Source of the DNA: Rhodobacterales bacterium
Lineage (GTDB): Bacteria; Pseudomonadota; Alphaproteobacteria; Rhizobiales; Stappiaceae
NCBI GenBank assembly: GCA_008107755.1
Contig: VIRH01000141.1
Location: 62,001 to 126,000, forward strand
DNA length: 64,000 nt
Reading direction: 5' to 3'
Shown: positions 44,619-52,946 of the stretch, in pieces
Layout: every line of letters begins with the position of its first letter
Numbering within the stretch: position 1 is the stretch's first letter
Translations under genes and position numbers: made by a program
Notes under the pieces: generated by a model
Database searches by the model: none
What the model was told of the DNA's origin: nothing
Seen by the model: only the letters and a program-made list of their open reading frames with translations

Positions 44619-44652
44619 AAACGGCGGGTCTTTGGCCCGCCGTTTCTTTTTT
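44619..44652 (+). terminator. Intrinsic terminator after flagellin 2
   Basis: AAACGGCGGG (44619-44628) pairs with CCCGCCGTTT (44636-44645) and is followed by a T-rich run (TTTCTTTTTT). Confidence 0.92.
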
Positions 44653-44754
44653 GCCCATTTCAAGCCCTCACCGCTGATTTTTTTATCCTTGTTTTTCAAT
44701 GCGTTAAAAGAAAGCTTTTGGTAACTTTCATTTACAACAGGTTAATTCGTGCAT

Positions 44755-44775
44755 CCCGGATTAACTTTCCTTTTA
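44755..44775. promoter_or_regulatory. CtrA-type box, one mismatch, upstream of flagellin 3
   Basis: CCCGGA then TTAA-CTTTCCT-TTTA (44761-44775): a TTAA-N7-TTAA match with one mismatch, 80-95 bp before the flagellin 3 ATG. The CCCG-TTAAC core matches the flagellin 2 promoter. No AGGA hairpins follow in this leader. Confidence 0.4.
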
Positions 44776-44855
44776 GTTTTACATTGAATGTGCGTGCTCT
44801 TTCATGGGTTTAGACAAGCCCGGCATGCACCGAACGGTAGAAGCGGTGAAGTGTG

Positions 44856-46355
44856 ATGCCTGATATTGTTCTTTCCAGCGCGGTCCGGGACAATCTCCTG
44901 TCGCTGAAACAAACGGCCGACCTCCAGTCGGTGACCCAGAACCGTCTTGCGACAGGCTTGAAGGTCAACACGGCGCTCGACAATCCCAATTCCTACTTCA
45001 CCGCGCAGTCGCTGAACGACCGCGCAAGCGATCTCGCGAACCTGCTGGACAACATGGGCCAGTCGGTCCAGACGCTTCGGGCCGCCGACAAGGGCGTCAC
45101 GTCAATAACGAAGCTGGTGGAATCGGCAAAGGCAATCGCAAACCAGGCCCTGCAGACCTCGAGCGAATACGAGCGCAAGCAGTTTGCTTCGCAATATAAT
45201 GACATCCTCGAACAGATCGAGGACATGGCACGTGATTCCAGCTACAAGGGCAAGAACCTTCTGGCAGGTGCAGGCAACGAACTGGAAGTGATCTTCAACG
45301 AGGATTCCACGTCCAACCTGACCGTAAACCCCGTAGACTTCACGGATACCACCCTTGAGGACGGCCTCAACCTGGCGGATCTGGATACGGGCGGCACCGG
45401 TACAGCCTCCTTCAATCTCTACGGCGGTTCGTCCACCATAACCCTGACAGGCCTGCAGGCCTCGTCCAGGCTGTCGGATCTCGCCAACTGGCAGAATGGC
45501 GACCATGTCACCATCACCCAGGGAACCGAGACCGTCACGCTGACAGTGGGCACCGACATCGTGACGGTGCAGGATTATATCGACGCTCTCGATTCCGAGC
45601 CAGGCATTCATGCCTCCTTCGACGAAGCGACCGATTCGATCACGCTCGTTTCGGGTCTGGAATCAGCAGTCAGCATCGCCAAGGACGCTGCAGCCGGCGC
45701 CCCCTCCACCGCAACGGGCGGCGGAAGCGCAACTGGCGCGGCAACGGTCACCAACGTCACTGCGCTGAGTTCCACCGCTACGCTGGTCACCTCAGGCGGC
45801 TTCCAGGCCGGTGACACGATCTTCATCACCGACGGCAATGGCTTTGAGCCCGCCTCCCTTGAAATCGACGAAGACACGACGGTCCACGACTTCGTGCGCT
45901 TCATCAACAACGTCAAGGGCCTCGATGCGACCTTCTCCGGCGGCGGTGTCAGCCTTGTCGGCGAAGTCTCCTTCGACATCACCAGTAGCAACGCCGACTT
46001 CAACCGGATGACCCTCGAAAGCTCGACGGGCCTTGTCGGCCTGTCGGCGGCGGCGTCCGAGTTCAAGAGTGACACGGACATCGAAAGAACGCTGCAAGCC
46101 ATCAATGGTGCCCTCGATTCTCTTCGAAGCGCGGCGCGCTCCATGGGTACCGCGCTTTCCACCGTTGAAATCCGGACGAACTTCACCGAACATATGATCA
46201 ACACGCTTGAGGTTGGAGCCGGTGAGCTGACAATCGCGGACATGAACGAGGAAGGCGCCAACATGCTGGCCCTGCAGACCAGGCAGCAGCTTTCCTCCAC
46301 CGCATTGTCGCTGGCAAACCAGGCCGATCAGAGCGTCCTGAGCTTGTTCGGTTAA
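44856..46355 (+). CDS. fla3: Flagellin 3
   Basis: A 499-residue flagellin, clearly homologous but more distant from flagellins 1 and 2. Ends: LATGLKVNTALDNPNSYFTAQSL near the N terminus, INTLEVGAGELTIADMNEEGANML and SLANQADQSVLSLFG at the C terminus. The outer domain (about 185-420) is largely different, except for a shared GDT-x-x-x-TDGNG(Y/F)E-x-x-SLEI-x-(D/E)DT motif. The ATG at 44856 is preferred over the in-frame GTG at 44853. No T-rich terminator follows; the flbT start is 104 bp downstream. Confidence 0.96.
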   Translation: MPDIVLSSAVRDNLLSLKQTADLQSVTQNRLATGLKVNTALDNPNSYFTAQSLNDRASDLANLLDNMGQSVQTLRAADKGVTSITKLVESAKAIANQALQTSSEYERKQFASQYNDILEQIEDMARDSSYKGKNLLAGAGNELEVIFNEDSTSNLTVNPVDFTDTTLEDGLNLADLDTGGTGTASFNLYGGSSTITLTGLQASSRLSDLANWQNGDHVTITQGTETVTLTVGTDIVTVQDYIDALDSEPGIHASFDEATDSITLVSGLESAVSIAKDAAAGAPSTATGGGSATGAATVTNVTALSSTATLVTSGGFQAGDTIFITDGNGFEPASLEIDEDTTVHDFVRFINNVKGLDATFSGGGVSLVGEVSFDITSSNADFNRMTLESSTGLVGLSAAASEFKSDTDIERTLQAINGALDSLRSAARSMGTALSTVEIRTNFTEHMINTLEVGAGELTIADMNEEGANMLALQTRQQLSSTALSLANQADQSVLSLFG

Positions 46356-46408
46356 AGGCGGACCGGTCTAACCGACATAGGAATTCATTAAAGTATCGGC
46401 CATGATCG

Positions 46409-46425
46409 TTAACCATTTTGTTAAC
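46409..46425. promoter_or_regulatory. Paired GTTAAC sites upstream of flbT
   Basis: TTAACCAT (46409-46416) equals the CtrA half-site and is followed by a second TTAAC at 46421. The two GTTAAC hexamers are six bases apart; the TTAA spacing is eight rather than seven. They lie about 35-50 bp before the flbT ATG. Confidence 0.4.
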
Positions 46426-46459
46426 GTTCTTGGCCATACTCAGCCGTGGAGGTCAGGGA

Positions 46460-46954
46460 ATGGCGCTCAAGGTCGAGCTTAAACCGGGCGAGCGGATTAT
46501 CATCGGTGACAGTGTCATCACCAACGATAATCAGCGCACGAGGCTCTTTATAGAAGGCCAGGCACCCATTCTGCGAGAAAAGGATATTCTCACCCCAGCG
46601 ACCGCCGATACACCGGCAAAGCGGGTCTATCTCGCTGTGCAGTTGATGTATCTTTCGACGGATATGGAGAAGATCCAGGAGAACTACTTCACCCTCGTCA
46701 ATGATATCGTAAAGGCGGCGCCCAGCACCATCCCGTATGTCACGCGTATCAGTAACGCGATATTAGCTGGCGCCTTCTACAAGGCACTCAAAGAAGCACG
46801 CAAGCTCATCGAGTATGAAGGAAAGCTGATCAGTCATGTACAAGCAGGCAGCGCAGGCTTACCAGAAAGCGAGCCAGGTGACGGTGTCACCGAGGGAACT
46901 GGAAGCGAATCTGCTCATGAAGGCCGCAGCAAGGCTGCAATTGATCAAGGATGA
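46460..46954 (+). CDS. flbT: Flagellin synthesis regulator FlbT
   Basis: A 164-residue FlbT, a post-transcriptional regulator that acts on flagellin mRNA leaders in Caulobacter. Family blocks: LKPGERIIIGDSVITNDNQRT, LFIEGQAPILREKDILTP, and LAVQLMYLSTDMEKIQENYF. The ATG at 46460 has AGGGA before it; the 14 codons upstream are spurious. The last 40 residues (from about QAGSAGLPE) are low-complexity and are encoded by DNA that also encodes the start of FlaF in another frame, an overlap of 119 bp. Confidence 0.93.
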   Translation: MALKVELKPGERIIIGDSVITNDNQRTRLFIEGQAPILREKDILTPATADTPAKRVYLAVQLMYLSTDMEKIQENYFTLVNDIVKAAPSTIPYVTRISNAILAGAFYKALKEARKLIEYEGKLISHVQAGSAGLPESEPGDGVTEGTGSESAHEGRSKAAIDQG

Positions 46955-47219
46955 GTGGGAAGAGTCTTCGCTCGCCGAAAAAGATGATGCGCTGACCTAC
47001 AACAGGAAGCTCTGGACGGTTCTGGTCACCTCCGCAACGGGCGCTGAAAGCGAACTCCCGCAAGAGATCAAAAACAACATGGCTTCTCTTGGCCTCTTCA
47101 TCTTCAAGCAGACGATGACGATCATGACCACCGACGATCCTGAAAAGCTGGGATCCATGATCAGCATCAATCGTGCGATCGCGGAAGGCCTGCGTGCCAA
47201 GCCGGAAGAAGCGGCCTGA
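46836..47219 (+). CDS. flaF: Flagellin synthesis regulator FlaF
   Basis: A 127-residue FlaF, needed for flagellin secretion or synthesis and antagonistic to FlbT in Caulobacter. The start MYKQAAQAYQKASQ and the following SPRELEANLLMKAAARLQ are the conserved N terminus, so the start inside flbT is real. C-terminal GLFIFKQTMTI and SINRAIAEGLRA also fit. A strong terminator follows. Confidence 0.92.
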   Translation: MYKQAAQAYQKASQVTVSPRELEANLLMKAAARLQLIKDEWEESSLAEKDDALTYNRKLWTVLVTSATGAESELPQEIKNNMASLGLFIFKQTMTIMTTDDPEKLGSMISINRAIAEGLRAKPEEAA

Positions 47220-47245
47220 GCGACAGCTGAACACATTCAATGAAC

Positions 47246-47277
47246 AAGGGCCGGAGCGCTTAGCGCCCGGCCTTTTT
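47246..47277 (+). terminator. Intrinsic terminator after flaF
   Basis: GGCCGGaGCGCT and AGCGCcCGGCC pair around a single T, with TTTTT after the stem. It lies about 28 bp past the flaF stop. Confidence 0.88.
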
Positions 47278-47786
47278 GTTGTCCGCGTTTTTCTCGCCCA
47301 TGCTCGTGGGAGGACCTGACGCGTCCAAGCGGCATCCTGAAGGGCTCCGGAGCGCCTGGGAGCGCGCTCCTTGCGGCATGAACCAGCCCCCGCATATAAG
47401 CCCGGCTTGGCGTATCAGGCGGCGCCGGAAGGTCCCGGACCGTTCAAATTTGCCACCATGCGGCTTTTCGATGATTGTAAGCTGCCAAGAAGGTCACCCG
47501 TGGCTGCAATTTCGCGTCGCCAGGACAAGAGCATAGCCAATTGCGCTCCGGCATCGATCCGATATGTCTACGGCTCAAAGGCGCAATAACCGTAAAGATG
47601 ACCGTCTTCAGAATGTCTTGAGGCAGGGAAATCGCAGTCCCAGTCTGCAGAACATCAATGCTGTCGCGCAGCACTGTCTCGCCGGGAATACCCTGCGCAC
47701 CACGCCTAGCCGCGCGACGCACGCTCGCCGAGGCGGGCCATGGACGCCGTCGACCGGTCCGTCACATGTCCCTTGGAGACCAGGCC
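47278..47786. other. Gap between flaF and flgL with no recognised gene
   Basis: About 500 bases between two convergent transcripts. Several open frames of 60-90 codons exist on both strands, none with recognisable sequence or a good ribosome-binding site. I see no terminator with a T tract for flgL. Confidence 0.5.
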
Positions 47787-49325
47787 TTAGAGATAATCAG
47801 AGAGATTCAGATTGAAGATGATCGACGTTGCCCTGTAGGACACCTCGATATTGTTCTGCAATTGCAGGATCTCCGCGGCGAGAAGTTCCTTGTCGACACC
47901 CTCGATGTCGGAGATTGTTCCCACGTAGCTGCTCTTCATCTGAACGTGACGGTCTTCGGTCAGATTCACTGTCCGGTGCGTGATCGCGATGTCTGTTGCG
48001 ATATCGATGATCCCGGACTGGTCCACCCCTTCCGGATGCAGATAGCCGCGCAGATCCGCAGACAGGGTGTTGTAATACTCCTCATCGATCTGCGTTCCGC
48101 CTGAAAAGTCCGCTGCAACAAATGCCGCAAGGGCCTGAACCAGTTCCTGAACCGGCTTCTCGTTGGCCCTGACGCCGTAATTGACCGTCAGATTGCTGTC
48201 GATGACGGCGTTCTTGTCGGTGCGCGGATCGTCGGTCGCGGTGTTTCGCCCGGTGTACCAGGCAACGGTTGTCGCCCCTCCCCCGAGAAGTGCCGTTGCA
48301 GTATCGAAAGGTGGCCCATCCACCCTTTGCGGCTCCTCGCCCGCGAAGGTGCTGAAAAATTCCTCCGAAGCCCAGCTGTCCGAAGCAGCCTTGAGCGTCG
48401 TCTGGGCATGTTTTTCGATCTCCGCAGCAATCGTGTCGCGCAGGTTCTGGGCCGTTTCCTCCAGATCGTTGCCGACCACGAAGTCCCCGTCTTGCTCGCT
48501 CGACGTAGCGGCGGTGAATTGCATGGTCACCGTTTCGCTGTGATCGGGCGGCAGCGTCAGTTCGATGGTGATCTTCTCGCCAAGCGCCGGCTGACCGGTA
48601 AACTGGATATCGACGCTGTCGGGGTCGGCCGCCGCCGGCCCCGTCACGGTGACGTTGCTCAGGCCCGAGGTCACGGCGGAGATGTCGAAACCGAAGTCAT
48701 GCGCACCGTCTTCCGCGATCGTGAAGGTCGAATCCGTCGGGATCGGTCCCGGTGCGTAATTCGTCGTCAGCGCGGATGTGTCGACACGGCCCGTACCGGA
48801 CGCCCCGAGGTTGGCCTGCTGATACTCGCTCATGACGGTCCGAAGCCCGTCGACACTGTCGTTGCCGTTCAGGATCAGATCCATTGTCGCGACCGGATCG
48901 CTGACCGCATCGGTGCCGCCGAAGACGTAGAAGCCGGCGACTTCCGTGTTCAACAGATTGACCGCTTCGTTGAGCAGTAGCTCGGCACGGGCCTGCGTCT
49001 GCGTCTTGCCGCTGTCCCGCAGCACGAAGTCGTTGGAATCAAGCGCCGCCTTCGAATCCTGCCGGATGTCTTCCAGCCGTTCCAGAGCAAGGGTCATCGT
49101 CTCCAGGTGAAGATTGGAAACGGTGATCGTCTGCTCGAAGGTCTCGATCATGCTGACCTTTTGCGTCAGCTGGATATCCAGAAGCCTGCGATCGCCGATG
49201 TCGCCATATGTCGTACCGACCTTGCCGCGCGCGAGCTGCGTGGTCTTTTCCGCGAGCATGTCGTTCATTTCGCCAAGCTGGCGCGTCAGATAGGCCCGTG
49301 AAGTGGTGATGGACGATATTGTCAT
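47787..49325 (-). CDS. flgL: Flagellar hook-filament junction protein FlgL
   Basis: A 512-residue FlgL. The N-terminal TTSRAYLTRQLGEMNDMLAEKTTQLARGK and the RRLLDIQLTQKVSMIETFEQTI region match the junction-protein helices, as do the C-terminal LAAEILQLQNNIEVSYRATSII. The E. coli protein is 317 residues; the extra length is a Ser/Thr/Asp-rich outer domain at about residues 170-330. It is the last gene of flgE-flgK-flgL. Confidence 0.9.
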   Translation of the reverse strand: MTISSITTSRAYLTRQLGEMNDMLAEKTTQLARGKVGTTYGDIGDRRLLDIQLTQKVSMIETFEQTITVSNLHLETMTLALERLEDIRQDSKAALDSNDFVLRDSGKTQTQARAELLLNEAVNLLNTEVAGFYVFGGTDAVSDPVATMDLILNGNDSVDGLRTVMSEYQQANLGASGTGRVDTSALTTNYAPGPIPTDSTFTIAEDGAHDFGFDISAVTSGLSNVTVTGPAAADPDSVDIQFTGQPALGEKITIELTLPPDHSETVTMQFTAATSSEQDGDFVVGNDLEETAQNLRDTIAAEIEKHAQTTLKAASDSWASEEFFSTFAGEEPQRVDGPPFDTATALLGGGATTVAWYTGRNTATDDPRTDKNAVIDSNLTVNYGVRANEKPVQELVQALAAFVAADFSGGTQIDEEYYNTLSADLRGYLHPEGVDQSGIIDIATDIAITHRTVNLTEDRHVQMKSSYVGTISDIEGVDKELLAAEILQLQNNIEVSYRATSIIFNLNLSDYL

Positions 49326-49333
49326 GATGGCAC

Positions 49334-51187
49334 CTAAACGATGTTCAGAAGCTCGTCGAAGAGCTCCTTGACGGTCTGCATGACCCGGGCGTTTGCGGCG
49401 TAGGCATTCTCAAGCTGAACCATGAAGGCGAGCTCGGTATCGAGGTCGACCGCATAGCTTTCCTCGTAGCGGACGGCGAGATTGACGGTGAGCGTTTCCT
49501 TGGCCTTTGAATAGGTCGCCGCATCCGCCGCCTGATTGCCCTGGTGGGAAACCGTGTGGTTGATGAAGTCGAGAACCGTGCCTTCGAACGGCGTGGACGA
49601 ACTGCCGACCCCCGCACCCGGGTCGAAATAGGAGACACCGGTGTTCAACGCGTCGGCCAGATACTGGACCCTCGCCGGGTCATTGGCGGTATTGGCCGTC
49701 GGCGTGGACTGGTAATTCACCAGCAGCGCGTTGTCGGCCAGAAGATCCGGATTGACGCGGAAGCCGCTGGCATAACCCACGCGCTGTCCGCCGTCTTCCA
49801 GCGCGTCGGTGAAGAGTTCTGGCCCGTCGCGCTGGTCAACGAAGATGGCAAGGCCGAGGCCCTGGTCGGAATTGGCGGTGACCGTCACATCCGCGGTCAG
49901 GTCCTCGACGCTGGTCGGGCCGGTTGCGTCGCCGAGAATTCTGAGCTCGTCCGAACCATTGTTGCTGACCTGAAGCCCTGTTCCGCCGAGTGCAGCGGTG
50001 ATGTTGGCGATGTAGGTCGCCGGCGTACCGCTTGAGATATCGATGCCGTAAACCGTGTCGCCGGGCTTTGCGGTAGCGCTGTCATCGAGAGGCAGCAACG
50101 AGGGGTCATCTACCGCGACCAGCGTTACCGTCTGCGCCTGGCCGGAGGTGTCAGTGTATTCCAGCGTGATCGTGTTGCCCGGCTGAAGCGCCGATACATC
50201 AAGGTCGAAACCTGTGTCCACACCGGCGGTTACCGCGGTGCTGTCCACTGTGACGTTCGAAAAGGCCAGCGACATTTCGGCAGCGATCGTGTCCAGCTGC
50301 GTCTGTGCCTCTACCAGGATGTCGTCGCGAAGCTCGGCCATGGCCACCATGGACCCTGACCGGGACGAGGCAATCAGGTCATAGGCCGTGCCGCCCGGCG
50401 TCGTCACCATGACGCTGTTTCCGGCCTGTCCGGGCCGCAGGGAATGATTGCTGGTAAAGCTCAGGGTCGAAGCCCTGTTGTCGGCATATAGCTGCTGTCC
50501 GTCCGCTGTCTGGATCAGCAGCGAGTTGTTCTCGTCCTTGCTGACCTTGACATCAAGGAAGCCTGAAAGCTGTTCGACAAGCCGGTCACGCTCGTCTTCC
50601 ATGTCGGCCGTCGAGATGCCGGCACTCTGTGCATCGCGAATAGAATCTTCAATGTCCTCGATGCTGGACAGAATTCCGTTGACGCCCTCCGTCTGGCGGG
50701 CGAGCGCCGCATCGGCTTCCTGACGCAGATCGGTGATCTTGTCGTAAGCGGAGCTGACCTCGCGGGCAAAAGCTTCTGCGGCCGCAACAACTTCCTTCTG
50801 CGCGGCATAGCTTCCCGGATCGTTGACGAGTGTCGACAGGGAGGAGGACAGCCGGGTCGCTGCCGAGGTCAGACCGTTGTCGTCGTCCAGCGTGCCGAAG
50901 ATATCGTCCAGTCGGCCGGTAAAATCCGCGATCTGCTTGGCGTAATTCGTGTCGGAGAGCGAGTTGAAATAGTCGGACTGGACCTGTTCGTCGACGATAC
51001 GGCGGATCAACGTTGCCGAAATACCGGCCACGTTGCCCTCACCGTCGAAAAAGGCATCGGCGGCAATCGTCTTTTTAGAATATCCGACCGTATCAGCGTT
51101 GGCGATGTTGGTTGCGGTGACATCCAACTGACGCTGATTGTAGGAAATACCGAAAATCGCGGTATTCAGGGCACTTGTCAGACCCAT
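49334..51187 (-). CDS. flgK: Flagellar hook-associated protein FlgK
   Basis: A 617-residue FlgK (HAP1) joining hook and filament. It has the conserved start SALNTAIFGISYNQRQLDVTATNIANADTVGYSKK and a helical C terminus ELAFMVQLENAYAANARVMQTVKELFDELL. Length is slightly above the enterobacterial one (about 550). The flgL start is 8 bp downstream. A strong stem-loop lies between it and flgE. Confidence 0.94.
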   Translation of the reverse strand: MGLTSALNTAIFGISYNQRQLDVTATNIANADTVGYSKKTIAADAFFDGEGNVAGISATLIRRIVDEQVQSDYFNSLSDTNYAKQIADFTGRLDDIFGTLDDDNGLTSAATRLSSSLSTLVNDPGSYAAQKEVVAAAEAFAREVSSAYDKITDLRQEADAALARQTEGVNGILSSIEDIEDSIRDAQSAGISTADMEDERDRLVEQLSGFLDVKVSKDENNSLLIQTADGQQLYADNRASTLSFTSNHSLRPGQAGNSVMVTTPGGTAYDLIASSRSGSMVAMAELRDDILVEAQTQLDTIAAEMSLAFSNVTVDSTAVTAGVDTGFDLDVSALQPGNTITLEYTDTSGQAQTVTLVAVDDPSLLPLDDSATAKPGDTVYGIDISSGTPATYIANITAALGGTGLQVSNNGSDELRILGDATGPTSVEDLTADVTVTANSDQGLGLAIFVDQRDGPELFTDALEDGGQRVGYASGFRVNPDLLADNALLVNYQSTPTANTANDPARVQYLADALNTGVSYFDPGAGVGSSSTPFEGTVLDFINHTVSHQGNQAADAATYSKAKETLTVNLAVRYEESYAVDLDTELAFMVQLENAYAANARVMQTVKELFDELLNIV

Positions 51188-51224
51188 TTGGGCTTCTCCC
51201 CGGAGCTACGCGGCGGACCTTCAA

Positions 51225-51250
51225 GGCCGGCGGAAGAATTCCCGCCGGCC
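51225..51250 (-). terminator. Stem-loop between flgE and flgK
   Basis: GGCCGGCGG (51225-51233) pairs perfectly with CCGCCGGCC (51242-51250) around eight bases, in the 72-bp gap. No T tract follows. It could attenuate transcription or protect the flgE message, giving more hook than junction protein. Confidence 0.45.
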
Positions 51251-51259
51251 GGGTCCTTG

Positions 51260-52648
51260 TTACCGGACCATGTTGAGGGCGCTGTCGAGCATCTCGTCGG
51301 CGGACGTCACCACCTTCGAGTTCGCCGAATAGGCCTGCTGCGAAACGATCAGCTTGGAAAATTCGTCGGCGATGTCGGCGTTTGAAAGCTCCAGCTTCTG
51401 AGACAGGATCTGGCCGCCGCCCGTCAGGTCGGCAGCGCCGGATCCGCCAGTGGAGGCAAAGGCCGCACCGTCGACGCGCTTGAGATACTGCTCAGCCTGG
51501 AAAGTGGCGAGCGGGATCTTGTAGACCGCGCGGCGCTCGTTATTGGAATAGCTGGCGATCACACGGCCGGCTTCATCAACGGAGACGCTGTTCAGCTCGC
51601 CGGCCGGAAAGCCGTCCTGCTGCAGTTCAACGGAGCTGGCCGTTCCGTCCGGATCAGAATACTGCGTCAGCGCACCACCGGCAAACGAGATCTCGATGTT
51701 GGAGGCGGTCGAGCCGTTGATGTCCAGAGACGCGATGGTGAACCCGTCACCGGTCCCGTTTACCGTACCGATGCCACCGGTTGTCAGGCTGTCGAGAGCA
51801 CCGGAGCTGGTGAAGTCGGCATCACCCACGTGCCACCAGGAATTCGTCGCATCGCCGTCGGTGTTGACATACATGCCCCAGCTGTCGTTGACGACCGGGG
51901 GACCCGCATCAGCGTTGGCGGTCTTGGCAAACCGGACCTCGACGTTCATCGCGGTGCCGTTCTCATTGTAGATCGTGATGGACCCACCGGAGATCGAGCT
52001 TTCGAGGAATGCCAGTTCGTCGGCTACCGGAACGTCGGCGCTCGCAGTGACGCTGGCATCCAGAAGCGCAGAGGCATCGGTATCGCCGTCATAATTGGTC
52101 GTTTGCGGTATGCGTGGCAGGTTTGCCTGATAATCGATCCCTGTAGACGCCGAAGCCGCCAGCGGCTGATTGTCGACAAGCACCACGCGCGGATTGTCAC
52201 CGACCGCGTTGCCTGTGATCGGATCGAGCGGAAAACCCTGGAGATAGTAACCGGCGGCGTTGATCAGATACCCTTCCTGATCGCGCTCGAAGTCACCTGC
52301 CCTCGTGTAGTAGGTCTCTTCCGCGAAGGTCGTCGAACCGTCAACCACATCCGCGGCCTTGGTCACGACGAAGTAGCCCTCGCCGTTGATGGCCATGTAG
52401 GTGTCGACGTCGACCGAGGTGATATCACCCTGAACGGTGTTCGTGGCGCGGGACGTTGCGGTCGTCGTACCGGCGACCTGCGTCGCCTGGTTGGAGCCAC
52501 CTCCAGCCACGAGATCGGAAAATGTCGTATCCAGCCGCTTGTATCCGGTCGTCTGCGAGTTCGCGACGTTACCGGCGATGTTTTCAAGAGCCTTGGCCTG
52601 CGCGGCCAGACCGGAAACCGCTGAGTTGATAGCCCCATAAATACCCAT
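51260..52648 (-). CDS. flgE: Flagellar hook protein FlgE
   Basis: A 462-residue hook protein. The N terminus MGIYGAINSAVSGLAAQAKALENI and NSQTTGYKRLDTTFSDLVAGG are typical, as is the C-terminal ELSNADIADEFSKLIVSQQAYSANSKVVTSADEML. The ATG at 52648 has AGAGGA in front; ten codons upstream are open but unsupported. It heads flgE-flgK-flgL behind a near-consensus sigma-54 promoter 67 bp upstream. Confidence 0.95.
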   Translation of the reverse strand: MGIYGAINSAVSGLAAQAKALENIAGNVANSQTTGYKRLDTTFSDLVAGGGSNQATQVAGTTTATSRATNTVQGDITSVDVDTYMAINGEGYFVVTKAADVVDGSTTFAEETYYTRAGDFERDQEGYLINAAGYYLQGFPLDPITGNAVGDNPRVVLVDNQPLAASASTGIDYQANLPRIPQTTNYDGDTDASALLDASVTASADVPVADELAFLESSISGGSITIYNENGTAMNVEVRFAKTANADAGPPVVNDSWGMYVNTDGDATNSWWHVGDADFTSSGALDSLTTGGIGTVNGTGDGFTIASLDINGSTASNIEISFAGGALTQYSDPDGTASSVELQQDGFPAGELNSVSVDEAGRVIASYSNNERRAVYKIPLATFQAEQYLKRVDGAAFASTGGSGAADLTGGGQILSQKLELSNADIADEFSKLIVSQQAYSANSKVVTSADEMLDSALNMVR

Positions 52649-52714
52649 TTTTGATCCTCTTGATTGCCTTGGGCACACTGACGAGGGCTTCCGCCCATGA
52701 TCGAGCGCTTATCC

Positions 52715-52729
52715 GCAAGGGCCGTGCCA
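52715..52729 (-). promoter_or_regulatory. Sigma-54 type promoter of flgE
   Basis: On the minus strand TGGCACG-GCCC-TTGC is a perfect match to the -24/-12 consensus. It lies 67 bp from the flgE ATG. A degenerate GGCAA-AAA-CTTCC (52826-52838), about 97 bp further upstream, is in the position expected for an activator site. Confidence 0.82.
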
Positions 52730-52946
52730 ACTCGGAAGACGGTTTATTTTCTTATATTTTTCAGATACTTAAAAATTTCTCCTGGAAATATTTTGCAGAA
52801 AACACCCGGCAACTCGGGACCGGCAGGCAAAAACTTCCACCTGAAACCGGCAAGACTGTCCCCGTGGGAAGGCCTGTCTCGTTTCACTTGCGTCCGCGGC
52901 CTGAGCCTGTCACTTTTCGGCAATGCAACAAGAGACGGACACGCAG

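Noticed and set aside
46348..46375. Inverted repeat TCGGTTA/TAACCGA at the end of flagellin 3 as a terminator
   Set aside because: The loop is 14 bases and no T tract follows; read-through into flbT is possible.
47444..47722. 92-codon open frame on the minus strand in the flaF-flgL gap
   Set aside because: No recognisable sequence, no ribosome-binding site, and competing frames on the other strand.
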